A stretch of DNA of 64,000 nucleotides from Rutpela maculata (lineage: Eukaryota > Arthropoda > Insecta > Coleoptera > Cerambycidae): the NCBI GenBank assembly GCA_936432065.2, contig OW386292.2, forward strand, positions 125,857,639 to 125,921,638. The letters run 5' to 3'. Position 1 is the stretch's first letter, and each line of letters opens with the position of its first letter. Positions 24,901 to 33,359 of this stretch are shown here, one piece after another. Both the position numbers and the translations under genes were made by a program. A model generated the notes under the pieces. It had not been told where the DNA came from. It did not search any database and was given only the letters and a program-made list of their open reading frames with translations.

Positions 24901-25988
24901 TAACTGCAATACTTTCTCCAACTCTTCTGGAACTACCCCGAAATGAAAAAAACCACCCCGAAATGGAAAAAACCACCCTCCGTACTACGCTTGTGAGGGC
25001 TTGACAGATCGGGGTTAATACAGGGAATATTGATAAATCGAACATCTTTTGACCAGAAGACGTCAACACAACTCCCGGGGTTGACAAAACATTCGGAAAA
25101 TACTGCGAAAGGGCTGAAGAACAGTTTCCCTCCAAAAGTCTTTCACCTTTGGATTTTTTTTTGTGCCCGTGTAATCTTTGTTTCTCTGTTTCAATGTACA
25201 GCAATTGCATGTAGATATACAAAATACAGAAACCGCCAACATTTAACAAAAATATTACAATTTTATTGAGTATAAAACATGCCAGAAAATATAATATAAA
25301 TACATAACAAAGAGGGTAAAGTTCCACACTCAAACGCATATACATATATTTTACAGTTCTTGATCATTACACAAACAAACTACAATTAAATTATTGTTAA
25401 AAATTATCTGTAAAATAAAATACTTAATAATTTGAAAATGTTTTTTGGAAAACAAATATACACATCACATCAATTACATGACAATGTGTACTTTAAAATC
25501 TATATTGATTTTTGTCATTTGGTCTGATCAGTTAAAATTTGTTAACACTTTTTGTGCAGCGCGCGCGCGCGTTCACACTGTCAAAACGCGCTCGAGAATC
25601 TGCCGCTGAGCTTCGTTCGAACGTCAGTTGCAAAATTTCTAGCTCCGATAGTTTTGCTCAAGTAAAAGAAAAAAAAACAAATATATTTTTTATGTGAAAT
25701 TCCTTCTTCCTTCTTTTTGTGTTATCATTTTTTGAAAAAATCAAACTAACAAAGTTATTTGCAAATGTTGGCACACTTAATTTGTTAAATAAAAAAAAAA
25801 TTCACAGGGGTTGACTCAGTATATTTTTCATATTCTCATCATTCTTGAGAATATCCTCACAAATTTTCTGTAAGAAAATTGTATTGAAGTTGAATATGTA
25901 GTATATAAGGTGCATACTTACTGCAATCTAGTTGTGCAAAAGCACCCTGACACAGCACAGCCACTAGAAAAACGAGTATCCGGGACAT
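6678..25988 (-). CDS. Gene A: secreted protein with three FN3-like domains (4 exons, complete)
   Basis: Predicted 300-aa secreted protein, spliced from 25922..25988, 17219..17482, 13164..13442 and 6678..6970. The four pieces (67, 264, 279, 293 nt) total 903 nt, end in TAA, and every junction is phase 1, the usual arrangement for exon-encoded fibronectin type III modules. Residues 1-18 are a signal peptide (hydrophobic core LVFLVAVL, cleavage likely after GAFA). Residues 23-110, 111-203 and 204-300 are one FN3-like domain each, recognised by closing-strand patterns such as YEFTVTAI and YFLEVHVVNSAG. There is no transmembrane segment or GPI signal, so it is probably soluble and extracellular. 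Domains 1 and 2 each carry a cysteine pair. Sequons NVS, NLS and NMT suggest N-glycosylation. Introns of 8.4, 3.8 and 6.2 kb are filled with transposons. Gene B further upstream is its paralog. Partner and function are unknown; I cannot name the family. Confidence 0.85.
7321..8027 (+). repeat. Dispersed repeat copy B
   Basis: About 0.7 kb from TTTTACTTCCACATCCAGTG to GGGCAGCGGTTTTTA. Short inverted termini (ACTTCCACATCC / GGATGTGGAAGT), a GTCTGT-rich block at 7445, and a C-rich block at 7720..7870. The internal open frames (Pro/Thr-rich, ending YFFTLSTPH) come from low-complexity C-runs and differ between copies, so I do not call them genes. Confidence 0.8.
8250..9092. mobile_element. Foldback element P2
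   Basis: Near-complete palindrome with its centre near 8672. Left arm GTCATTATCTCGTAAAATAA at 8252 is mirrored at 9070..9092; CAGAGATGGCGCTGCGG at 8360 is mirrored near 8970; a run near AAGTATGGA/TCCATACTT marks the centre. It directly abuts repeat copy E. No protein signal; open frames on it are arm sequence. Confidence 0.8.
9113..9453 (-). repeat. Dispersed repeat copy E (truncated)
   Basis: Matches the half of copy D at 27034..27389: TATACTAAATACCAATTTTA at 9116, ACATATGTGTACCAAATTTC at 9247, then the CCACTGGATCTGGAAGTA end. Truncated at the P2 border. Confidence 0.7.
9452..9890 (+). repeat. tRNA-derived SINE
   Basis: The head looks like a tRNA gene: box A TAGCTGAGTCGG (9460) and box B GGTTCGAGCCC (9522), with the spacing of a RNA polymerase III internal promoter. 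The sequence does not fold as a clean functional tRNA and runs on into a non-tRNA body (TGTGTAAGCCCCTTCCGAAC, then ATATGTGGTGTGTTTATG). The 3' border is approximate. Confidence 0.65.
10247..13068. mobile_element. Transposon P3 with ~160-bp inverted termini
   Basis: Left terminus 10247..10405 is the reverse complement of 12900..13068: ACTGATAAAGTTTTGAAAC at 10256 against its mirror at 13035; GCGCTTGAGCCGCCATCTTG near 10337 against its mirror near 12958. The interior includes a copy of the 690..2040 family and a nested foldback (10874..11397). It sits in intron 3 of gene A and stops about 95 bases from exon 3. No intact transposase. Confidence 0.7.
10874..11397. mobile_element. Foldback element P4, nested in P3
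   Basis: Arms of ~230 bases around 11125: CTTTATAAGACACGTAACG at 10874 mirrored at 11380..11397; CAACTCCCTCCTAACG at 11090 mirrored at 11145; CAAAGCTTTGCCGCC near 10900 mirrored near 11355. One arm end alone recurs at 51115..51190, inside another element. Confidence 0.75.
13164..13442 (-). CDS. Gene A exon 3: FN3-like domain 2
   Basis: 279 nt between acceptor TTATTTTTCAG (13444/13443) and donor GTAAGT (13163). Encodes residues 111-203: GTDLTIDTF start, a tryptophan strand (LAWEVNEKF), Cys in AHCAQAFRVVIRDDWF, Cys in IVPCATYEFTVTAIYN, then SEGPIVLKRY. The run from NEKFAHC to VYTQR is identical in gene B (54143..54421), making this the most constrained part of the protein. The two cysteines would be close in an FN3 fold and could form a disulfide (inference). 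Confidence 0.86.
13445..14094. other. Intron 2 of gene A: no further gene recognised
   Basis: The first ~30 bases match the same intron position in gene B (54424 onward). The rest is AT-rich without recognised elements. Confidence 0.5.
14095..16301 (+). pseudogene. Mariner-like (DUF4817-type) transposase, split by a LINE fragment
   Basis: The N-terminal part (14095..14365) encodes MSLHINLDKLNIILIYGECR, the helix-turn-helix start typical of this family, then ITAAVLETIRNNPHTSLR. The C-terminal part (15606..16301) resumes with HHSRPGDNERR and holds the three catalytic regions: WSDES near 15740, WFNQDSVGPH near 16000, SPDLSPLDFYLWG near 16100. Frameshifts and stops show it is inactive. The gap is filled by LINE sequence (14366..15605) that inserted later. 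Confidence 0.75.
14366..15605 (+). pseudogene. LINE fragment (RT end, RNase H, zinc knuckle)
   Basis: In order: SSEIKYLGVIL (14415), VWWPKTEEEIAQAKLQKLQR (about 14488), an RNase H start WYIDVSKMDEG (14715), FQAEIYAIDQC (14810), VTLVWVPGHEEIEDNKLADS (14995) and a zinc knuckle CRYCETATETAEHLLCEYK (15354). Same clade as the remnant at 4860..6430. Frames shift repeatedly; most of the RT is missing (5' truncated). Confidence 0.75.
16490..16770 (+). pseudogene. N-terminal relic, possibly Crypton-type recombinase
   Basis: One frame reads MESDSEDTIHCTPPEITEIA (16539), then KSKSVYDKAYQSFMD and TLTPEEINKFIKE, broken by TAG and TGA stops. The KSxxVYxKxYxxFxDW pattern is known from tyrosine-recombinase-like transposon proteins. 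The catalytic part is absent. Confidence 0.4.
17219..17482 (-). CDS. Gene A exon 2: FN3-like domain 1
   Basis: 264 nt between acceptor TTTGTTTCCAG (17484/17483) and donor GTAAAT (17218). Encodes residues 23-110. Visible features are a tryptophan strand (VLHWSES), a Cys after it (NCPE), a second Cys before the closing strands (LPACERFHF), the FN3-type strand FHFRVRAYAD, and the sequons NVS and NLS. Phase 1 at both ends makes it a shuffle-able module. Gene B has the same exon at 61256..61519 with identical length and nearly the same borders, which confirms the splice sites. Confidence 0.85.
17535..17650. repeat. Short fragment of the 690..2040 family next to exon 2 of gene A
   Basis: CGTAATATCAC then GCTTAGAATTTTATAG, like 10465..10500. 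A sister fragment lies at 61580..61620, at the same distance (about 55-65 bases) from exon 2 of gene B. Confidence 0.65.
17651..18859. other. Intron 1 of gene A: no gene recognised
   Basis: AT-rich. The stretch 18236..18330 has a weak box-B-like AGATTTGAGCC and a tail reminiscent of the SINE at 9452, too weak to call. Confidence 0.4.
18860..19527 (+). repeat. Dispersed repeat copy C
   Basis: Starts TTTTACTTCCACAATCCAGT and ends GGGCAGCGGTTTTTT. Very similar to copy B along its whole length, including ACGAGATCTAGAACTAGATT at 19060, but with a shorter GTCTGT block. Confidence 0.8.
19712..20635 (-). mobile_element. Harbinger-like transposon remnant with ~130-bp inverted termini
   Basis: Left terminus 19712..19852 mirrors 20500..20635: CGGCGTATAAGTATCT at 19730, GTCTGAATTAATAAAA at 19761 and TATACAGGATGATGCAGT at 19833 all recur inverted. 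Between them is the start of a DDE transposase on the minus strand (20186..20458); the catalytic part is deleted. Confidence 0.75.
20186..20458 (-). pseudogene. N-terminal part of a DDE (Harbinger/IS5-like) transposase
   Basis: 90 codons with the pattern KKDLITFLMKLRQGLSDIFI then YSSRQTVSLIFQKVRLSLMQ, the helix-turn-helix region preceding the DDE domain in this superfamily. There is no catalytic domain before the element terminus, so it cannot be an active transposase. Confidence 0.65.
20640..21430. other. No gene recognised
   Basis: Intron 1 of gene A; AT-rich, no motif. Confidence 0.4.
21433..21873. mobile_element. Mariner-type MITE (441 bp) with TA target duplication
   Basis: Termini CAGTGTGTCCCACTTCGTAC and its mirror at 21854..21873; the inverted match continues for ~65 bases (AACTTGGCTATTTGTATTTG). 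Flanked on both sides by TATA (21429..21432 and 21874..21877), consistent with a TA target site. No coding capacity. Confidence 0.85.
22380..23560. mobile_element. Foldback element P7 with an acidic ORF relic inside
   Basis: Left arm (22400..22720) mirrors right arm (23200..23545): CGTTGTCAGGCATGC at 22497 against GCATGCCTGACAACG at 23444; CCCCGGGGGTTGAAACTGCC near 22602 against its mirror near 23358. Between the arms is a relic reading frame (22795..23060). Confidence 0.75.
22795..23060 (+). pseudogene. Unrecognised acidic, Cys-rich ORF relic inside P7
   Basis: One frame runs from a cysteine cluster (CKHCRGNDCNN) through an acidic stretch (LSEDEDG, then VSDDKTDDSDVDDE) to HSDWPEQCDVICKRRRIN and a TAA at 23058, with one internal TAG at 22886. 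The look is that of the C-terminal tail of a transposon protein; I do not recognise the family. It could be the last trace of what moved P7. Confidence 0.4.
24723..25130. repeat. Direct duplication, ~277-bp period
   Basis: 24723..24875 and 25000..25130 match in direct orientation: CTTGACAGAT, then ATCTTTTGACCAG, then AAAATACTGCGAAAGGGCTG. On the minus strand both copies read PGVVLTS, GQK and DLSI in the same frame, but no known domain is seen. Confidence 0.65.
25559..25571. repeat. Alternating GC run
   Basis: Thirteen bases of strictly alternating G and C in AT-rich intron 1 of gene A, ~350 bases downstream of exon 1. Could adopt Z-DNA; no function implied. Confidence 0.7.
25922..25988 (-). 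CDS. Gene A exon 1: start codon and signal peptide
   Basis: ATG at 25988..25986 opens a 22-codon segment, MSRILVFLVAVLCQGAFA then QLDC, followed by one extra base and a perfect donor GTAAGT (25921..25916). The last base A joins TT of exon 2 to make an Ile codon, so the phase agrees with the next exon. The peptide has the charged n-region, hydrophobic core and small residue before the cleavage site expected of a secretory signal. It is too short for an ordinary ORF scan. The ATG is the first after the predicted transcription start. Confidence 0.85.
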
Positions 25989-26022
25989 TGTGATCAAATT
26001 ATTTTTTCACCACAGAGTAGTA

Positions 26023-26053
26023 GCTGATCATCATAAATTACAACTTATATAAG
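26023..26053 (-). promoter_or_regulatory. Core promoter of gene A: TATA box and initiator
   Basis: On the minus strand a TATATAAG box lies at 26053..26046. About 25 bases downstream is an arthropod-type initiator, ATCAGC (26028..26023). The ATG follows some 37 bases later at 25988. Spacing fits a focused RNA polymerase II promoter. The transcription start itself is inferred. Confidence 0.6.
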
Positions 26054-26407
26054 CTTTGGGATATCAACAACGAGTAAACACTTCAGATACGAAAGTATCT
26101 GTTGCAAGATGATTGATCCGCATGAAGATTAATTTAAGAATTAATTGTAAATAATAGTAATCGATCGCTGCCGATTGAATAATAAGACGTGCCAATCTTG
26201 AAGTCTCCTTGAGAAAAAGAACTAAGGCATGGATTGATCACGTGAACTATTTTATTTTGCCTTGCCAGATGTTTTGTAATCCATGTATAGGTAGGCATTA
26301 CTGCCACTCCAAGGATATATCGTAGGACCGGCTACATCTACCCTGGGTTGGATTTGGGTAATGCTTGGTGTCAGCAGCAAGAGCCACGTGACGCATAGTA
26401 TAGGAGT

Positions 26408-26564
26408 TATTTATTATACGAAGGGAAATTACAATTATTAAAGTAGTCTATGAAAATGACAAGTATTCTGTTATTATATGAAACGCTGACAGATTTAATA
26501 ACAGAATACTTGTCATTTTCATAGACTACTTTAATAATTGTAATTTCCGTTCGTATAATAAATA
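26408..26564. repeat. Near-perfect hairpin: 69-bp arms, 19-nt loop
   Basis: Arms 26408..26476 and 26496..26564 are reverse complements with a single mismatch (GAAGG against GAACG). The loop is 26477..26495. It lies ~355 bases upstream of the gene A promoter. Either a very young MITE-like insertion or a transcribed hairpin; see findings. Confidence 0.85.
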
Positions 26565-26691
26565 GCTTAAATACGACTTTCAATGTTCAATAACTCGAAA
26601 ACGGTTAAAGATAGGACTTCATATATCATATTTTTGAAATGAAAAAAAAAGAATAATTCAAAAATTCAACAATGCACAGGGCGTTCCATTT

Positions 26692-27390
26692 AAAAAAACC
26701 GCTGCCCAAGGAATCACCACTTCCTCATCCAGATTTTCTATCCAAGTCACTCACAACGAAAAAAACTTGTGTGTGGATATAATTGTTTATGGAATTTTTA
26801 TAATATAATATTTGAAATCCTCTACCCCAAAAACCCATAAAACGGTACCCCACATCGGTAGTGGGATGAGGGTTGTGGTAGGGGGGTGGATGAAGTAAAA
26901 AAATATTTTGAGGTTTCTGGTTTTTGTACACACAATAAATCAATTTTTTTTTCGTCCCCTTTAATATGGGGTGGGGGTGGTAATGGGGGTGGCTAATGCC
27001 AAAAATTTTTTTGAGACCTTAGCTTCTCTTGTATATACTAAATACCAATTTTATGGACTCTTACCTGCTTGATTTACGTATGTACCCCAAATTTACCCCA
27101 ATTTACCCCCCCCCAACCCTTCGACGGAACAAGATGAAAATATAATCTAGTTCTAGATCTCGTTAAAGTACATATGTGTACCAAGTTTCAAGTCAATAAT
27201 TTAACGGTTCCAGAGTAAACGTGCGCACAAAAAAGTTACAGACAGACAAACTGACAGACCGATAGACAGAATTTTTTTTCGCTCAAACTTAAAATCTCTA
27301 CGTTTCATGACATTCTAAGCCTATTTGAACAAGAAAAATTTTTAAAAATTTTTTTGTCGTTACTATACTTTTACTGGATGTGGAAGTAAT
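26692..27390 (-). repeat. Dispersed repeat copy D
   Basis: Full-length copy in minus orientation: starts AAAAACCGCTGCCCAAGG and ends CTGGATGTGGAAGTAAT. It carries the same internal blocks as B and C (TCTAGTTCTAGATCTCGTTA at 27148). Confidence 0.8.
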
Positions 27391-27470
27391 ATATTATTGC
27401 TTCTTCAAATGTCAAATATGATCATATGTCAATAATTTGACAGTAAAATTTCGTTCAGGATACCCTAGAG

Positions 27471-27666
27471 CAGGGATTCCCAACAGGTGGTCCGCGGACG
27501 ATGTCTTGGGGGTCCGCGAAATGTCACTGAGATATTCAATTGTTTTGTATTTTACTTGACTTGCAGTGGTAGATTCTACCATTTTAAGAATTTAAGCTTT
27601 AAGGGGTCCTTGTCAGTAGAGCGACCGATGAGGGGGTCCTTGAAAAAATCTTGTTGGGAACCACTG
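27471..27666. mobile_element. hAT-type MITE (196 bp) with 8-bp target duplication
   Basis: Imperfect termini CAGGGATTCCCAACAGG and (reversed) CAGTGGTTCCCAACAAG, the CAGnGnTTCCCAA style of hAT transposons. Flanked by the direct repeat CCCTAGAG at 27463..27470 and 27667..27674, the 8-bp duplication expected of hAT. Non-coding. Confidence 0.9.
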
Positions 27667-27679
27667 CCCTAGAGGATGA

Positions 27680-28560
27680 AAATTTCAGGAAATTTTTTTA
27701 GGTTGCTATGGTAACGAAACCAAGAACAAACTTCTGATTGGCTAAAAAAGTGACGTGTGAAATTTTCAGCTATAATATCCCTAGGACATTGATAATGTAC
27801 GAGATAATTTTATGACAATCGAAAGCTCCTTCGGTGTCGGGCTATTACCAAGCGACGTGCTTAAGATTGTCATAAAATTATGAGGCATTTCTCAATGCCA
27901 GAGGGATATTCGGTCAGAAAATTTTTTGTAAAAATAAAATCAAAAGGTCGCAACACAACAAAACAATTATTTATAATATTATTGTCATAGTGATTGAAAA
28001 TTTCCTTGGATGGTGTTATCAGTGTAATGTTAAAATGATTGGGTGATTTGTGTCACATGACAAGAAATAACGAAATTTAATTGGTTGTTAGAACTGTCAA
28101 AAAATTTTTTCGAGGTCATGAATATTTTGAAAATTATCCCGAGTCGCAGGCGAGGGATAATTTTCTTAAAATATTCATGAACGAGGAAAAATTTCCGGAT
28201 ATTAATTTAAGCTCGTGGGATATTCGGTAAGAAAATTTCAAATCATAACAAAATTTGATTATCAGCCATAAGAATAAAGTGCATGAGCATATAGCACAAA
28301 AATGGCTCCAGGTTCTAAAACACATTAATTTGTGTACTTATAATATCCTCGTGAATATCCTCTTCTGCGTCGCCAAATAAATTTAATTCTAAAAGCAGTC
28401 CAACTCCCGCGTCTTTACTTTGACATTTTAATTGACAGAAAAATTTCCACTTATTAATTTGACAGAATGTAAAAAATTTCCGGAAATTTTTTGGGTTGCC
28501 ATGGTAACTTAACAAAAAACAAGCCTATGATTGGTTAAAAAATGTGGTGTGAAATTTTCT
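27680..28560. repeat. Direct repeat pair enclosing two hairpins
   Basis: 27687..27768 and 28476..28556 match directly (GGTTGC[T/C]ATGGTAAC, then GATTGG and TGTGAAATTTTC). Between them are a hairpin at 27800..27886 (ATAATTTTATGACAAT and its mirror) and one at 28105..28190 (CATGAATATTTT and AATTATCCC mirrored around GAGTCGCAGGCGA). No protein signal. Confidence 0.6.
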
Positions 28561-28569
28561 TCATAATTA

Positions 28570-29290
28570 CTCTGCAGGTAGTTAATTTCTATATAACAAT
28601 AAACTTTAGGATTCCGCATCCTTCGAAAGCAAATATGCTTGAGCTCATGCCAAATATTTTGTACCAATTTTGGTCATGAATTTCCTGCGATATCAAATTT
28701 TAGGGCTTATCTCATCTCAAACGGTAGATTTTGGCCCGCTTAGATTGATAAAAATAAATAAAAATCTCCAAGTCAGATATCATAACATACCGTTACTAAT
28801 TAATCACAATTATACAGCCACAGTTAGCATATCTTGACAGAACAGATATATCCGTATGAGTTATTTATGTTTGGATTAAAATCTTAACTCAATGAATAAA
28901 GTGCATTCTTGTACAAAAATTCATGCAACTTTTTTTTGTAATCGATTAACCAGTTAAGTAACAGATTTTTTTAATTAAAATTTCGACAATTCTACAGTAA
29001 CATATAATAAATGAAAATTAATTTTCTAGTACGGAAAAAAATGAGTTTTTGGTGCCATTGGCCCATATAATGTTCCCAAGCATACACTTTTACTTGAAAT
29101 GTTCATAATTATAACCTGGTAAATGCACAATATTGTCCTGAATGGTTACATCTGACCGACGAAGCTAAACATTTTTTGCTCACTAGGCATGTTTATGCAT
29201 TGAACAGCTCATTGGTTGGTAGCTGAATTTATAAATTAGCTAAATATAGTAAACATGTACTTATACAAGATGATTACACATCCCCACAAA
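28570..29290. other. No gene recognised
   Basis: AT-rich intergenic sequence without supported motifs. Confidence 0.4.
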
Positions 29291-29300
29291 AAAAAAAATC

Positions 29301-30413
29301 TTGGAACTGCTATCGAGACAACTGCATCCCTATGTAATTTTCGACGCTGAATCCGAATCCGAGGTCAAAAAAAATCGTACACCCCCAAAATCAACCCCTA
29401 GCGCTAAAAAACACTCCCTAAACATGGTAAAAATGACTTAACGCTCCACGAATAGTCTTAAATCTCAATAAATCGAATTAAATATAAACATTCTGGTATA
29501 TAACGGATAAATACAGAGTTGACACTACCTTCTATTGAAAATCACCCCCTTGAGTGGGTGAAAACTACCCCTCATACAACAGGAAACTTAAAAAAATGCA
29601 GTGATTGTAAAAAAGCTTACGGTGCGCAGTTTTTTTGGAAAGAGTGAGTAACTGCATTAGTTCCGATGCGATGCTCAAAATCTACCCCCATAGAGTGGCG
29701 GAAACCACCCCTAGATTAAAATTGCAAGGAAAATAGGGAAAAAAAAAAGGTAATAACAGAAACAATGAATGCCCCAATAAAGAGCACAACTTGACGTATA
29801 CTTAATCCGCATTCAACACTCGTATACGGTTGTCAATGCGCCACCTACCGGCTGGTCAAAAAACTATATAGTCAGAAAATTATATAGATACTTTTTCTGA
29901 ATTTTTAGACCATTCTTTTTAGAGGCCATATAAATAAGTAATAGTATTTTCAGAGAATTCTTTTTAGGAGTCATCCAAGCAACTGCAATTTAAATTTAGG
30001 GGTGGCTTCCGCCACTCTATGGGAGTACTTTTTGAGCATCGCATCGAGACTAATGCAGTTACATACTGTTTCTAAAATAACTGGGCATCGTAAGCTTTTT
30101 TTTGCAATCACTGCAGTTTTTTTTAATTTTCTGTTGTGTGAGGGTCAGTCTTCACCCACTCATGGGGGTGATTTTTAATGCAAACTAGTGTTAACTCTGT
30201 ATTTATGCGTTATATACTTGAATGTTTATATTTAATTCGATTTATTGAGATTCAAGAATATTCGTGGAGCGTTAAGTCATTTTTACCCTGTTTAGGGAGT
30301 GTTTTTTAGCGCTAGGGGTTGATTTTGGCGGTGTACGATTTTTTTTGACCTCGGATTCGGATTCAACATCAAAAATTACATAGGGATACAGTTGTATCGA
30401 TAGCAGTTCTAAA
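29301..30413. mobile_element. Foldback element P11a (~430-bp arms)
   Basis: Termini TTGGAACTGCTATCGAGACA at 29301 and its mirror ending near 30410. Arms share GCTCCACGAATA (29442 and mirrored near 30260) and AACTGCATTAG (29651 and mirrored near 30052). Spacer ~29720..29980. Non-coding. Confidence 0.85.
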
Positions 30414-30438
30414 AAAGCCCTACAAAAAAAAAAAAAAA

Positions 30439-30806
30439 TTGGAACTGCTATCGAGACAACTGCATCCCTATGTAATTTTCGACGCTGAATCCGAATCCGA
30501 GGTCAAAAAAAATCGTACTCCCCCAAAATCAACCGCTAGCACTAAAAAACACTCCCTAAACAGGGTAAAAATGACTTAACGCTCCACGAAGAGTCTTGAA
30601 TCTCAATAAATCGAATTAAATATTACATTCAAGTATATAACGCATAAATACAGAGTTAACACTACTTTCTATTGAAAATCACCCCCACGAGTGAGTGAAA
30701 ACTACCCCTCACACAACAGGAAATTTAAAAAAACTGCAGTGATTGCGGATTCGAATTCAGCGTCGAAAATTACATGGGGATACAGTTGTCTCGATAGCAG
30801 TTCCAA
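30439..30806. mobile_element. Deleted sister copy of P11a
   Basis: Starts with the same TTGGAACTGCTATCGAGACA, follows the left arm for ~300 bases, then jumps at GCAGTGATTGCGGATTCGAA (30738) into the last ~70 bases of the opposite arm. Both copies are bounded by A/T runs, so they sit head to tail. Confidence 0.8.
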
Positions 30807-31384
30807 TTTTTTTTTTTTGTGTTATCTATGAACAAAAATTTAAATATACCAAGATATGCAAAACTAGTTGAAAACTTGTAAAGTTATAAACTTCCTCCTA
30901 TTTAACTACTAAAGTTGTATTATAATTTAATGCAGAAAATATATACCGGGAATGAGTAATGAAAATTAGTGGACGAGAAAGTTCTATTAAATTTTAACCC
31001 AATAAATCCCCCAATAAACAATTTATAGTACTTCAAGCCAACATAATTAAGAACTTCTAACCTAACTTAGTACACATAACAATTAAAATTTGTAACGTGC
31101 CTATTATTTTATAAAATAAATCTTTTTATGAAATTGTGTTATTTTGTTGTGCCTCAATATTCTTAAGACCTTGGGACCTTACGAGTGTAATTTTAGATAA
31201 TATGATATTATTATTATAAGCAAAACATGTGCGATTATGTCAAGAGAGATTAAAGATAAGGACATCAATAATGGATTTGTTAGGGTCATTAAGAGCACTA
31301 TCAGAAAATGCAACAATATGACATCTATCTTGTGTGGTTATCGCCAAAAAAGCCTCAAATAAAAAAATAAGTAGTTGGTCCACC

Positions 31385-33355
31385 GTCCACCGTTTGGTTA
31401 ATAGGCCAGTGGAATTAGCAAATATGCATATTGTAATTCGTTTCAGGATGCCACGTGGATTAAACGGTTTTATTGATTACAAACATGACCCTGAATTTGG
31501 TCCACTTTTTGACTTCTGGAACATTGTTTATTTAACGATTTATTGTTGAAAAATTCCAAAAAATCGACTTTTTTTAAAGATAACTCAAAGACCTTTCACG
31601 ATAGGTTTTTCAATTTGTAGATACTGTTAGAACTTTGAAAAACGGTTAATTTGAGAGGTGTTTCGTTTAAAACGCTTGAAAATTTGTTTAAATAATTGCA
31701 AAAAACCGCGAAAATTTTCGCAATTTGCAAATATTTTTCATTCTTTAACAAAAGCACTTTAGTGCTTGAAAATTTGACAAAACATGTCTTTTATCACCCC
31801 AAAGTTACCTCTTTAATTTCATAGAAAAATTTTAATTAATTTAAGAGATATTCAATTTGTTTATTAAAAACATGAATAATGTAAAATGCAAATTCACCCA
31901 GTTCCCGTTGTCTTAGAGGGTTGATCTGGACATCATTTTTTTTGTTGAGACAAACTTTATGTTTTCATTAATGGTAAATCAAATTTGCATTATTTTCAAC
32001 TTCAAAATGGCGTTTGAAAAAGTGTCACATTTTGAGGTTAGGTTTTTTGCTAATAACTTTTAAACAAATGAAGATTTTGCAATATCGTTCTGATATCTTT
32101 GTTGCTGGGGTTTTTTCACACATTTTCAAAAAAAAAAAAATGACTAGCCTTACTAGAAGCCGAGATGATTTTTTTTTAATAAATTGGTAATTTGTTTATT
32201 AATAAACATTAACAGCTGAAACTTGGCGAACAACAGTTTAATAGTCTATCTTTGTAATAGAGCTGAGTTTGGGGGAAAAAAATTCAATTTGCAACGATAA
32301 CAATAATTAATTTTAAATCAGCGTCAGAACAGGAGTGAGAAGCATGAGTCATATCTGTAACACGTTCATAAAATGATTGAGACGAGTTCAAATCCGTCAA
32401 CCAAAAATTTATCGTTTCTCCGATTTTGACTTTTTTTTTTAATTTGGGGTAGCGTGATGAAATAATAATATCTGTCATGTCGATTTTTTCCTAATTAAAC
32501 AATAATTTGTTATAAACAATTATTTTTTGTTAAAAATTTTTTTACGAATTTATTAAAAAAAAATCATCTCGGCTTCTAATAAGGCTACAGAGTCATTCTT
32601 TTTTTGAAAATGTGTGAAAAGACCCCAGCAACAAAGATATGAGAACGATATAGCAAAATCTTCATTTGCTTAAAAGTTATTAGCAAAAAACCTAACCTCA
32701 AAATGTGACACTTCTTCAAACGCCATTTTGAAGTTGAAAATAATGCAAATTTGATTTGCTATTAATGAAAACATAAAGTTTAAGTCTTAATAAAAAAAGG
32801 GGATGTCCAGATCAACCCTCTACGACAACGGGAACTGGGTGAATTTGCATTTTACATTATTTACGTTTTTAAAAAACAAATTGAATATCTCTTAAACTAA
32901 TTAAAAATTTTTGATGAAATTTTAGGGATAACTTTGGGGTAATAGAAGACATATTTCTTCAAAGTTTCAAGCACTAAAGTGGTTTTGTTAAAGAATGAAA
33001 AATATTTGCAAATTGCTAAAATTTTCGCGGTTTTTTGCAATTATTTAAACAAATTTTCAAGCGTTTCAAACGAAACATCTCTCAAATTAACCGTTTTTCA
33101 AAGTTCTAACAGTATCTACAAATTGAAAACCTATCGTGAAAGGTCTTTGAGTTATCTTTAAAAAAGTCGATTTTTTTGAATTTTTCAACAATAAATCGTT
33201 AAATAAACAATGTTCAGGAGGTCAAAAAGTGGAGCAAATTCAGGGTCATGTTCGTAATCAATAAAACTATCGTTTAATCCACGTGGTATCCTGAAACGAA
33301 TTACAATAAATTTCAGTCTTTTTTTACTAATTCTACTGGACTATAAGTAAACTGA
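31385..33355. mobile_element. Giant foldback element P12 (~800-bp arms)
   Basis: Arms 31385..32205 and 32530..33355 are inverted copies: ATTGTAATTCGTTTCAGGAT at 31429 against its mirror near 33285; TCAACCCTCTACGACAACGG at 32812 against its mirror near 31905; GAAGCCGAGATGATTTTTTT at 32157 against its mirror near 32560. A ~320-bp unique spacer has no recognisable coding sequence; the 64-codon minus frame there is not supported. Confidence 0.85.
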
Positions 33356-33359
33356 TGTG

